Part shown: positions 33,727 through 40,015 of the stretch, piece after piece
Layout of the letters: every line of letters starts with the position of its first letter
Numbering within the stretch: the first letter of the stretch is position 1
DNA from: an uncultured Bacteroidota bacterium
Lineage (GTDB): Bacteria; Bacteroidota; Bacteroidia; NS11-12g; UBA9320
DNA: 40,015 nt
NCBI GenBank assembly: GCA_913054375.1
Contig: CAJXIQ010000005.1
Coordinates: 1 to 40,015, forward strand
Direction of reading: 5' to 3'
Position numbers and translations under genes: made by a program
The notes under the pieces: model-generated
The model's database searches: none
The model's input: only the letters and a program-made list of their open reading frames with translations
What the model was told of the DNA's origin: nothing

Positions 33727-33734
33727 CGAAAATA
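33727..33734 (-). promoter_or_regulatory. Candidate -7 element of the DUF2723 gene
   Basis: TATTTTCG on the minus strand lies 34 nt before the chosen ATG and upstream of it only if translation starts at 33692, which supports that start. No TTG is found at the right distance. Confidence 0.35.
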
Positions 33735-33797
33735 AATATTTAGTTCATAAACTCTACAGATACTATCAATGAGAAGACGAATAGAGCAAAACAAACG

Positions 33798-33830
33798 TTG
33801 GTTCCTACTATAAATAATTGAGGATATTTG
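33798..33830 (+). promoter_or_regulatory. Possible promoter of the zinc-ribbon methyltransferase gene
   Basis: TTG (33798-33800) is followed after 22 nt by GATATTTG (33823-33830), one mismatch from TAnnTTTG. The spacing is slightly long, so the call is tentative. Confidence 0.3.
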
Positions 33831-33880
33831 TTCCACGAGCCATTAAAACGGTTATTTGCACATACTAAAAGGAAGAATAA

Positions 33881-34777
33881 TTGTCTACTTCATTTTCTAT
33901 AAATACGTGCCCAGTTTGTAACCATAATGGATTTAAGCTTTTTAAAAAAGTGCCCGATTGGTTAGTATCAAAAGAAGTTTTTGATATTCATGAGTGCGAA
34001 TCGTGCGGCTTTAAGTTCACGGACAATGCACCAAATGAAGGCGACATAGGCCCTTACTACAACAGTGAAGAGTACGTAGAACATAGCGATACCAATAAGG
34101 GGCTCGTATACGGAATATACCACAAAGCCAGAGAAATAATGCTGGGGTACAAGCTTCGCAAAATTCAAAAACTAGGTGTTGGAAAGAAATTATTGGATAT
34201 CGGGTCTGGTTCTGGATACTTCCTAAACCACATGCATCAAAATGGATATGCCACCACAGGTGTGGAAATCAGTGATAAAGCACGTAATCTCTGCAAAGAC
34301 AAATTTGCTATAGAAACACACGTTCCTTCTGATTTTCTCAATAATAAACTGGATACTGATTTTGACCTAATCACGCTATGGCATGTGTTTGAGCATGTCT
34401 ATACTTTTGATGCGTATTTTGATTTGTTTGCCGCATCGCTAAAAGCAGACGGTAGACTAATACTTGCTCTACCAAATTGCAATAGTGCCGATGCTAAAAT
34501 GTACGGTGAACACTGGGCTGCCTATGATACTCCGCGTCACTTATGGCACTTTACGCCCCAAAGTATAGAACAGTTTGCCGCTAACCGAGGGTTTGAATTA
34601 GAACAGAAATACAGACTGCCGTTAGACCCATTCTTTAATGCCATGGTGAGCGCTGGCTACAAAAGTTCATTCACTTTTTTACCCATCACAGTACTCAAAG
34701 GACTATGGGCGTATTTGGTATCTTTAGCCAACATAGATGCGTCGAGTTCACTTATCTACGTTTTCAAAAAGCAATAA
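33881..34777 (+). CDS. Class I SAM methyltransferase with N-terminal zinc ribbon
   Basis: The 298-residue protein starts with a four-Cys zinc ribbon (C10-x2-C13, C39-x2-C42, in NTCPVCNHNGF and HECESCGFKF). A Methyltransf_23-like domain follows. The SAM motif is LLDIGSGSGYF (104-114), the acidic residue after strand 2 is in TGVEIS, and LWHVFEHV lies at about 167-174. This design is common among enzymes that modify sugars or other metabolites; the substrate is not identifiable. The start is TTG at 33881, directly after a stop codon in frame, with AAAGGAAG just upstream as a possible ribosome site. No alternative start would keep the zinc ribbon. It converges on the T9SS gene with only 2 nt between stop codons. 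Confidence 0.8.
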   Translation: MSTSFSINTCPVCNHNGFKLFKKVPDWLVSKEVFDIHECESCGFKFTDNAPNEGDIGPYYNSEEYVEHSDTNKGLVYGIYHKAREIMLGYKLRKIQKLGVGKKLLDIGSGSGYFLNHMHQNGYATTGVEISDKARNLCKDKFAIETHVPSDFLNNKLDTDFDLITLWHVFEHVYTFDAYFDLFAASLKADGRLILALPNCNSADAKMYGEHWAAYDTPRHLWHFTPQSIEQFAANRGFELEQKYRLPLDPFFNAMVSAGYKSSFTFLPITVLKGLWAYLVSLANIDASSSLIYVFKKQ

Positions 34778-34788
34778 TATTATTGCTT
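34769..34788. terminator. 20-bp perfect palindrome holding both convergent stop codons
   Basis: AAGCAATAATATTATTGCTT is self-complementary and spans the TAA of both flanking genes (34775-34777 and 34780-34782). On the minus strand it is followed by a T-run (GCTTTTTG), so it could fold as an 8-bp hairpin terminator for the T9SS gene. On the plus strand the T-run is missing. Confidence 0.55.
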
Positions 34789-35577
34789 CACAAACGTCTT
34801 ATTGAGTGTAACATTTTGGTTAGCCGCTTTCAGCACATAGTTACCCGCAGCCAAGTTTCTTACGTCAATCGTAGTAGCAAAAGGTACTGAAATCACTTCA
34901 GACCCATGCATATCAAAAACGGATATCATTCCATTTGACCCATCAAAACCTTTTACATGAAGGTCGGTGACTACAGGGTTTGGATACAACACTATTTCCT
35001 GACCAATTATATCGGCAACGGATGTAGTCCTATTCTCGGATATATCCAGCGTATCGATAATTAAATCATCCCCACCGGTGTTATTATTATCGTTTGCTGC
35101 AAGCACAGAGGCAAATATTTGCAAATCCCCTTCGCCTGCCTCAGGTGCTTTCCAATCGAGTACCCAAGTAGTTGTTTTACTTGTCTCTCCATTAAACTTG
35201 TGTGTAATTCTATCACTTTGGCCCGAAACTATATTGCCATCCGCATTTGATGTAAATGAACCTACTGCCGACCCGCTGCTGCTCTGCACAAGCATTTCAT
35301 ACCCCCATTGGGCCCTCTTTTCGCTCTCAGGACTCAACGTAATCTGATAATTTTTTCCAGGTTCGTACCCCGTAGCCGGTATATTGGTTGTGATCATCTC
35401 CTGCTTCAGAATAGGTCTTCCTGCATGGCACCCTCCCTGGGTAGCACACGTTTTACCACCATCTACCGCAGAACCCGTATTGCCTCCAGGGCTACCGCCA
35501 CTATTGGCCAAAAAGAGGGTAGATACCGCAGCTAATGCTGCAACTTTGAGAGTGGTAGATAAGCTTTTCATACGCAT
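34780..35577 (-). CDS. T9SS-secreted choice-of-anchor-V-like protein
   Basis: The 265-residue protein has a signal peptide (about 1-27, TLKVAALAAVSTLFLANSGG). A short Gly-rich segment follows with TCATQGGCHAG (about 43-53), which resembles the cysteine-containing start of choice-of-anchor-V (reelin-like) proteins, although their usual spacing is CxxCH and here it is C-x5-CH. A beta domain follows (EPGKNYQITLSPESEKRAQW to about 175). The last 75 residues are a T9SS type A sorting domain (VLYPNPVVTDLHVKG, then NLAAGNYVLKA). The function is unknown. The ATG at 35577 could also be the one at 35571. The last gene before the divergent rimP promoter region, it ends inside the shared palindrome. Confidence 0.8.
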   Translation of the reverse strand: MRMKSLSTTLKVAALAAVSTLFLANSGGSPGGNTGSAVDGGKTCATQGGCHAGRPILKQEMITTNIPATGYEPGKNYQITLSPESEKRAQWGYEMLVQSSSGSAVGSFTSNADGNIVSGQSDRITHKFNGETSKTTTWVLDWKAPEAGEGDLQIFASVLAANDNNNTGGDDLIIDTLDISENRTTSVADIIGQEIVLYPNPVVTDLHVKGFDGSNGMISVFDMHGSEVISVPFATTIDVRNLAAGNYVLKAANQNVTLNKTFVKQ

Positions 35578-35598
35578 GTAATTTTAAAATTTCAAAAT

Positions 35599-35606
35599 CA
35601 AAAATA
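35599..35606 (-). promoter_or_regulatory. -7 element of the choice-of-anchor-V-like gene
   Basis: TATTTTTG on the minus strand matches TAnnTTTG, with 21 nt to the ATG at 35577. The best upstream TTG is at 26 nt spacing, which is too far for a confident -33. Confidence 0.4.
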
Positions 35607-35636
35607 CCACTTTATATATTGTGATCTCTCATCAAG

Positions 35637-35667
35637 TTGCAAGATATGAACAAATCACATACATTTG
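35637..35667 (+). promoter_or_regulatory. Promoter of the rimP-nusA-infB operon
   Basis: TTG (35637-35639) followed after exactly 20 nt by TACATTTG (35660-35667) is the best match to the Bacteroidota promoter in the window. It leaves a leader of about 50 nt that holds a terminator-like hairpin. Confidence 0.75.
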
Positions 35668-35688
35668 CAGTAAATAATCCAAGAACGG

Positions 35689-35711
35689 AAGGGGTCAACG
35701 ACCCCTTTTTT
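35689..35711 (+). terminator. Terminator-like hairpin in the rimP leader (candidate attenuator)
   Basis: GGGGTC (35691-35696), loop AAC, GACCCC (35700-35705) and six T form a complete intrinsic terminator, extended by AA/TT pairs. It lies after the promoter and 13 nt before the rimP start. No plus-strand gene ends upstream, so its natural reading is premature termination of the rimP transcript. No T-run exists on the minus strand. Confidence 0.8.
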
Positions 35712-35724
35712 CTTAGCTAAAATT

Positions 35725-36189
35725 TTGGACGTAAAACAACTCATAACGCAAATCATAGAGGAGGACCTTACCACTTCAGATTGCTTTCTTGTGAATATAA
35801 GAAGCAATGAACGAGGCACCGATATGCGTTTTTTCATAGATGGACAAAATGGTGTCGGTATACAGACATGTGCCCGATTAAGCCGAAAAGTTTCTCGTAT
35901 TTTAGATGAAGAATATGAGGATGAGACACCTATCCGTTATGAAATATCCTCTCCAGGTGTAGACGAGCCTTTGGTAGACAAACGACAATATCCGCAGCAC
36001 ATTGGCAGAGAATTAGAAATAGCCTTAGCTGAAGACAAAACCTCCACTGGCGAACTAATCAGCGTAGGAGAAGACAGCATTGAAATAGCAGTTTCTATTT
36101 CGAAACACAAAAAAGAAAAACAAACGCTAGCGTTTGACGACATAATAAAAAGTACGGTAATAATATCCTTTAAACGAAAAAAGAAATGA
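35725..36189 (+). CDS. rimP: Ribosome maturation factor RimP
   Basis: The 154-residue protein acts in maturation of the 30S subunit. The N-terminal alpha-beta domain holds the family motif YEISSPGVDEPLVDKRQY (about 72-89), and the C-terminal SH3-like domain ends in a basic tail (ISFKRKKK). The start is TTG at 35725; the first in-frame ATG would remove conserved residues. It is the first gene of the conserved rimP-nusA-infB operon. Its stop overlaps the nusA ATG (ATGA), giving coupled translation. Expression is probably controlled by the leader hairpin, and NusA, encoded next, acts on such hairpins. Confidence 0.92.
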   Translation: MDVKQLITQIIEEDLTTSDCFLVNIRSNERGTDMRFFIDGQNGVGIQTCARLSRKVSRILDEEYEDETPIRYEISSPGVDEPLVDKRQYPQHIGRELEIALAEDKTSTGELISVGEDSIEIAVSISKHKKEKQTLAFDDIIKSTVIISFKRKKK

Positions 36190-37421
36190 GCTTACAACTA
36201 GTAGAATCTTTCTCAGAATTCAAAGAATTCAAAAACATAGACAGAGCCACCATGATGAGGGTTCTAGAAGATGTATTTAGAACCATGATTAGAAGAAAAT
36301 ATGGTTCAGATGACAACTTTGATGTGATTGTAAACACAGATAATGGTGACCTAGAAATTTATAGAAACAGAGAAATTGTAGATATAGGTGAAGTAGAAGA
36401 TCCAAACAAAGAATTAAATATAGAGGAAGCTAAAAAGCTTGAAGAAGACTACGAAATAGGAGAAGAAGCTATTGAAGAAATAGATATGGCTTCGTTTGGT
36501 CGTAGAACAATTCTAACCGCTCGCCAAACGCTTCTAAGTAAAGTACTCGAGTTAGAAAAAGACGAGTTCTACAAACTCTACAAAGATCGCTCTGGTGAGA
36601 TTGTTACCGGTGAAGTTTACCAAATCTGGAAGAATGAGATCATGATTTTGGATGATGAAGGTAACGAGCTAATTCTTCCAAAACGCGAAATGATTCCACG
36701 TGATTTCTTCAAAAAAGGAGATTCAGTACGAGCAGTCGTTTTGCGTGTAGAAATGTACAACTCTAATCCAAAAGTAATTTTGTCTAGAACAGCTCCAGAA
36801 TTCTTGGAGAGATTGTTTGAACTAGAAGTACCCGAAATACTAGACGGTCTTATTACGGTGAAGAAAATAGTACGTGAGCCAGGAGAACGAGCAAAAGTAG
36901 CTGTAGAAAGTTATGATGACCGCGTAGACCCTGTTGGGGCTTGTGTAGGCATGAAAGGGAGCCGTATCCACGGTATAGTGCGTGAGTTGAAAAACGAAAA
37001 CATTGATGTTATCAACTTCACTTCTAACATACAATTGCTCATACAGCGTAGTTTAAGCCCTGCTAAAGTATCTTCTATAGCGCTCAACGATAGCGAGGGG
37101 AAAGCAGACGTATTTTTACCCGCAGATCAAGTATCTCTTGCTATTGGTAAGGGAGGCCACAATATTAAATTGGCTGGTAAACTAGTGGGCTACACTATAG
37201 ATGTATACCGTGAAACAAACGAAGACGAGGATATGGACGTAGACTTGGGTGAATTTGCAGACGAAATAGATTCATGGATAATTGATGAATTAAAAAATAT
37301 CGGTTTGGATACCGCTAAAAGTGTACTAGATATGGGCACTGAAGACCTCATATCACGTACAGAGTTAGAACAAGAGACAATAGAGGAAATTAAGAAAATA
37401 CTAGAGGCGGAATTTGATTAA
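36186..37421 (+). CDS. nusA: Transcription termination/antitermination factor NusA
   Basis: The 411-residue protein has the N-terminal RNA-polymerase-binding domain (about 1-125), an S1 domain (GEIVTGEVYQIWKNEIMI, about 137-200) and two KH domains. KH1 carries VDPVGACVGMKGSRIHGIV (about 240-258) and KH2 carries SLAIGKGGHNIKLAGKLVGY (about 318-337). A short acidic stretch and a helix-hairpin-helix-like end (ELKNIGLDTAKSVLDM, about 365-380) follow. NusA binds RNA polymerase and nascent RNA to control pausing and termination. It is coupled to rimP by a 4-nt overlap and followed by infB after 50 nt. Confidence 0.95.
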   Translation: MSLQLVESFSEFKEFKNIDRATMMRVLEDVFRTMIRRKYGSDDNFDVIVNTDNGDLEIYRNREIVDIGEVEDPNKELNIEEAKKLEEDYEIGEEAIEEIDMASFGRRTILTARQTLLSKVLELEKDEFYKLYKDRSGEIVTGEVYQIWKNEIMILDDEGNELILPKREMIPRDFFKKGDSVRAVVLRVEMYNSNPKVILSRTAPEFLERLFELEVPEILDGLITVKKIVREPGERAKVAVESYDDRVDPVGACVGMKGSRIHGIVRELKNENIDVINFTSNIQLLIQRSLSPAKVSSIALNDSEGKADVFLPADQVSLAIGKGGHNIKLAGKLVGYTIDVYRETNEDEDMDVDLGEFADEIDSWIIDELKNIGLDTAKSVLDMGTEDLISRTELEQETIEEIKKILEAEFD

Positions 37422-37445
37422 TATTACTTTAAAGACTTAAAGTAC

Positions 37446-37453
37446 TATTTTCG
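37446..37453 (+). promoter_or_regulatory. Possible internal -7 element before infB
   Basis: TATTTTCG ends 18 nt before the infB ATG, in the short gap after nusA. The nearest TTTG (37413-37416) is 29 nt upstream, too far, so an extra infB promoter is only possible. Confidence 0.33.
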
Positions 37454-37471
37454 AACACTGCTTAGCAATAG

Positions 37472-40015
37472 ATGGCTGACAAGAAAAAGACATACAGAAT
37501 AAACAAGGTAGCAACTGAGTTCAACGTAAGTTGGAAAACTATTGTAGAACACCTGAACGAAAAAGGGTTTGAGGTAGAATCCAAAATATCGGCCAAACTC
37601 GATGAAGCTATGTATCAGAATTTGCTTGGTTTTTATCAGAAAGATAAGCAGGCAAAAGAAGAATCTCAGCAACTTGAAATAAACATCCGTAAGGATGCAA
37701 AAACACACGAAATAAAGGAAGTTCAGAAACCTGAGCCTCCAGCTCCTGAGTTCAAACCAGAGTCTACCATCTTTATTAAAGACACTACACTTGGTTCGAA
37801 AACAGAGAAAGAAGAAACATCTGAACCTGCTACTTCTCAAAAGGTTGAGGAACCAACAACCCCAGAACCAGTGGCTGAAGAGCCTGCTAAACCAGAACCA
37901 AAGGTAGAAGTAGAAAAAGTACCTGATGTAGAACAACCGAAAGCTGTAGAAAAGCCAAAAGATGTAAAGGTAAAGCCAGCCAGCAACGATGAAGATACTG
38001 GAAATCTTACTGTGCTCGGAAAAATCTCAATAGAGAAACCTGCACCAAAGAAAAAAACTGAAAAACCTGTTGCGAAGAAAAAAGTAGCAGCTGAGCCAAA
38101 GGAAACCTTAGCGGTCACCACAGAAGAAAGTAGTACAGAAGAAGAAGCTTCAGAAAATGTAAATACAGAATACAAAAAACTGGAAGGAACTACTGTACTA
38201 GGTAAAATAACAATAAAGCCACCTGTAAAACGCACGAAAAAGGACAAAGACGAGCCAAAGAAAAAACGTAAACGTATAAAAGGAGAGAAGGTAACTGCTG
38301 AGAAACTAAGAACGGAGCGAAACAGCGGAAGAGCTAAGCCTGGAGAGAAGCCTGTCGTATCTCAAAAAGAAATACAAGATAAAATAAAGAAAACACTTTC
38401 TAGGATGTCTTCTGGCAAACAAGCACCATCACACGGTGGCAAAGTGCGTCAAAAAGCCCGTAAGTTTAGGCGACAAGAGCATAAGAAGAAGTGGGAAGAA
38501 AAACAGTTACAAGACATTGAAGAAAGCAAAATATTAGACGTTACAGAATTTGTAACGGCCAATGACCTTGCTAATATGATGGATGTGAACGTGAACGAAA
38601 TTATCGGCGCATGTTTTTCCCTTGGTCTAATGGTATCTATAAATCAGCGACTCGATGCTGAGACGATACAGATAGTAGCAGAGGAGTTTGAATACGAAGT
38701 AAATTTTGTAGATGCTGACGAAACTATAGAAATAGAAGAAGAAGACGATAAAGAAGACGATTTATTGCCACGTCACCCTATTGTTACCGTAATGGGTCAC
38801 GTAGATCACGGTAAAACATCTTTACTGGATCACATACGTAGCGCAAACGTAATAGCCGGTGAAGCAGGTGGAATAACGCAACACGTTGCCTCATATGAGG
38901 TGCAGCTTTCAAACGGAAACAAAATGACCTTCATCGATACGCCAGGTCACGAAGCTTTTACAGCTATGCGTGCTAGGGGTGCTCAGGTTACAGATATTGC
39001 TATAATTGTGATAGCTGCAGATGACGTGGTTATGCCGCAGACAAAAGAGGCTATCAGTCACGCTCAAGCAGCAGATGTTCCTATTGTTTTTGCAATCAAT
39101 AAAATAGACAAAGACGGTGCTAACCCAGATAGAGTTAGAGAATCCCTCTCTGCAATGAATATTCTTGTAGAAGAGTGGGGCGGTAAGTTCCAGTGCCAAG
39201 AAATATCTGCGAAAAATGGCGTCAACATAGAGGAACTGCTTGAAAAAGTAAGTCTTGAAGCAGAATTATTAGAACTCAAAGCAAATCCTAACAAAAATGC
39301 AAAAGGAGCAGTACTAGAGGCGAAAATAGAAAAAGGTAGAGGCGTTGTAGCATCTATGCTTGTAAGCGAAGGTACATTGCAAATAGGTGATGCACTTATA
39401 GCAGGGCAGCACTATGCTAGAGTAAAAGCAATGTTCAACGAACGTGGTAAGGCTATGAAAGAAGCAGGTCCTGGTTCGCCAGTATCTATTCTTGGTTTCT
39501 CTGCAGCACCAGCAGCAGGTGAAACATTCCAAGTACTTACAGATGAATCTCAGGCTAAGGAAATAGCCAATAGGAGAGAGCAGCTGCAAAGAGAGCAATC
39601 CATACGTACTACTTCTATGCTTACACTTGACACAATTGGCAAGCGTTTAGCTATTGGGAATTTCCAAGAATTAAAACTAATAATAAAAGCCGACGTAGAT
39701 GGTAGTAGTGAAGCTCTTTCTGATTCATTGCTAAGACTTTCTACCGAAGAAATAGAAGTAAAGATTATACAAAAATCTGTTGGACCGATCACTGATAATG
39801 ATGTGCTTCTTGCAAAGGCATCTGACGCAGTTGTCATTGGTTTCCAAGTAAGACCCATGCCTAGTGCCAAGAAATTAGCTGAAAGTGAAGGGGTAGAGAT
39901 AAAACAATACAGTATTATATACCAAGCCATAGAAGAAATAAAAGCTGCTATGGAAGGGATGCTCACACCAGATGTCAAAGAAGAGATCACCGGTACTGCT
40001 GAAGTACGTGAGGTC
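37472..40015 (+). CDS. infB: Translation initiation factor IF-2 (3' end outside window)
   Basis: The frame is open from the ATG at 37472 to the window edge (848 codons, no stop), so the gene is partial. The N-terminus ([20 protein letters not shown]) is the IF2_N domain. A charged Lys/Glu/Pro-rich linker (about 70-340) carries two copies of TVLGKI-type motifs ([13 protein letters not shown] and [12 protein letters not shown]), characteristic of Bacteroidota IF-2. A second IF2_N domain follows ([15 protein letters not shown]). The GTPase has G1 GHVDHGKTS (about 441-449), G3 DTPGHEAF and G4 NKID. Domain II and the first part of domain III follow to the end. IF-2 brings initiator tRNA to the 30S subunit. 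The long antisense ORFs here are shadows of the repetitive linker. Confidence 0.95.
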   Translation, partial: MADKKKTYRINKVATEFNVSWKTIVEHLNEKGFEVESKISAKLDEAMYQNLLGFYQKDKQAKEESQQLEINIRKDAKTHEIKEVQKPEPPAPEFKPESTIFIKDTTLGSKTEKEETSEPATSQKVEEPTTPEPVAEEPAKPEPKVEVEKVPDVEQPKAVEKPKDVKVKPASNDEDTGNLTVLGKISIEKPAPKKKTEKPVAKKKVAAEPKETLAVTTEESSTEEEASENVNTEYKKLEGTTVLGKITIKPPVKRTKKDKDEPKKKRKRIKGEKVTAEKLRTERNSGRAKPGEKPVVSQKEIQDKIKKTLSRMSSGKQAPSHGGKVRQKARKFRRQEHKKKWEEKQLQDIEESKILDVTEFVTANDLANMMDVNVNEIIGACFSLGLMVSINQRLDAETIQIVAEEFEYEVNFVDADETIEIEEEDDKEDDLLPRHPIVTVMGHVDHGKTSLLDHIRSANVIAGEAGGITQHVASYEVQLSNGNKMTFIDTPGHEAFTAMRARGAQVTDIAIIVIAADDVVMPQTKEAISHAQAADVPIVFAINKIDKDGANPDRVRESLSAMNILVEEWGGKFQCQEISAKNGVNIEELLEKVSLEAELLELKANPNKNAKGAVLEAKIEKGRGVVASMLVSEGTLQIGDALIAGQHYARVKAMFNERGKAMKEAGPGSPVSILGFSAAPAAGETFQVLTDESQAKEIANRREQLQREQSIRTTSMLTLDTIGKRLAIGNFQELKLIIKADVDGSSEALSDSLLRLSTEEIEVKIIQKSVGPITDNDVLLAKASDAVVIGFQVRPMPSAKKLAESEGVEIKQYSIIYQAIEEIKAAMEGMLTPDVKEEITGTAEVREV

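Noticed and set aside
33693-33836. Upstream start of the DUF2723 gene giving 1086 residues
   Set aside because: The extra 48 residues do not resemble the family, and a -7 element lies inside them.
37445-38247. Two overlapping minus-strand ORFs over the IF-2 linker
   Set aside because: They are the complement of the Lys/Glu/Pro-rich linker (rich in Phe, Ser, Leu), with no family resemblance and no promoter; infB is the real gene.
1-40015. Search for CRISPR arrays, tRNA or rRNA genes, IS elements, phage or toxin-antitoxin genes
   Set aside because: I saw no spaced direct repeats, no cloverleaf-like gene, no transposase or integrase, and no base-composition shift. The window looks like ordinary core chromosome.

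Overview
The window is chromosomal DNA from a member of the Bacteroidota. The evidence is three proteins ending in type IX secretion (T9SS) type A sorting domains, a gliding-type ABC transporter set (GldA, GldF, GldG), a PorE-like OmpA lipoprotein, a type III glutamine synthetase, a DUF2723 protein, a DUF2795 protein, and promoters of the Bacteroidota form (TTG or TTTG, about 20 nt, TAnnTTyG). The DNA is AT-rich, tightly packed and almost wholly core-genome in character. I see no tRNA, rRNA, IS element, phage gene or CRISPR array, and no gene-free stretch longer than about 250 bases.

Layout. 1-1177 (+): the tail of a T9SS cargo protein, a strong terminator, then a spermidine-synthase-like methyltransferase. 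12653-1278 (-): a long same-strand run with almost no gaps. It holds tyrS, a flavin-reductase-family protein, a two-TM unknown, an NADPH:FMN-reductase-family protein, a 956-residue T9SS surface protein, gldA, gldF, gldG, a PagL-like outer-membrane barrel and a DUF2807 protein. 12901-25591 (+): polA, an LpxH-like phosphoesterase, a secreted propeller-like protein, prfA, glnN (flanked by a palindrome upstream and a terminator downstream), the PorE-like OmpA protein, purM and rlmN. 25978-25583 (-): a DCC thiol oxidoreductase convergent with rlmN. 26086-29454 (+): hscA, a small barrel protein and an MltD-like lytic transglycosylase. 33692-29491 (-): a DUF2723 membrane protein, rlmB and a DUF2795 protein. 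33881-34777 (+) and 35577-34780 (-): a zinc-ribbon methyltransferase facing a choice-of-anchor-V T9SS cargo. 35660-40015 (+): the rimP-nusA-infB operon with a promoter and a terminator-like leader hairpin; infB runs off the window.

Themes. Translation and information processing are represented by tyrS, prfA, rlmN, rlmB, rimP, nusA, infB and polA. The cell envelope and surface are represented by the Gld ABC transporter, T9SS cargo, the PorE-like anchor, the PagL-like barrel, the lytic transglycosylase, the LpxH-like enzyme and DUF2723.

Most unusual items. (1) The C-terminus of the PorE-like protein resembles a retropepsin (clan AA) domain whose catalytic Asp is replaced. (2) A terminator-like hairpin lies between the rimP promoter and its TTG start. 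(3) A 22-bp palindrome abuts the glnN promoter. (4) Many -7 elements lie so close to start codons that the mRNAs should be nearly leaderless. (5) gldA, gldF and gldG are contiguous and joined to a lipid-A-deacylase-like gene that lacks the usual catalytic Glu. I did not find an obviously new defence or mobile system.
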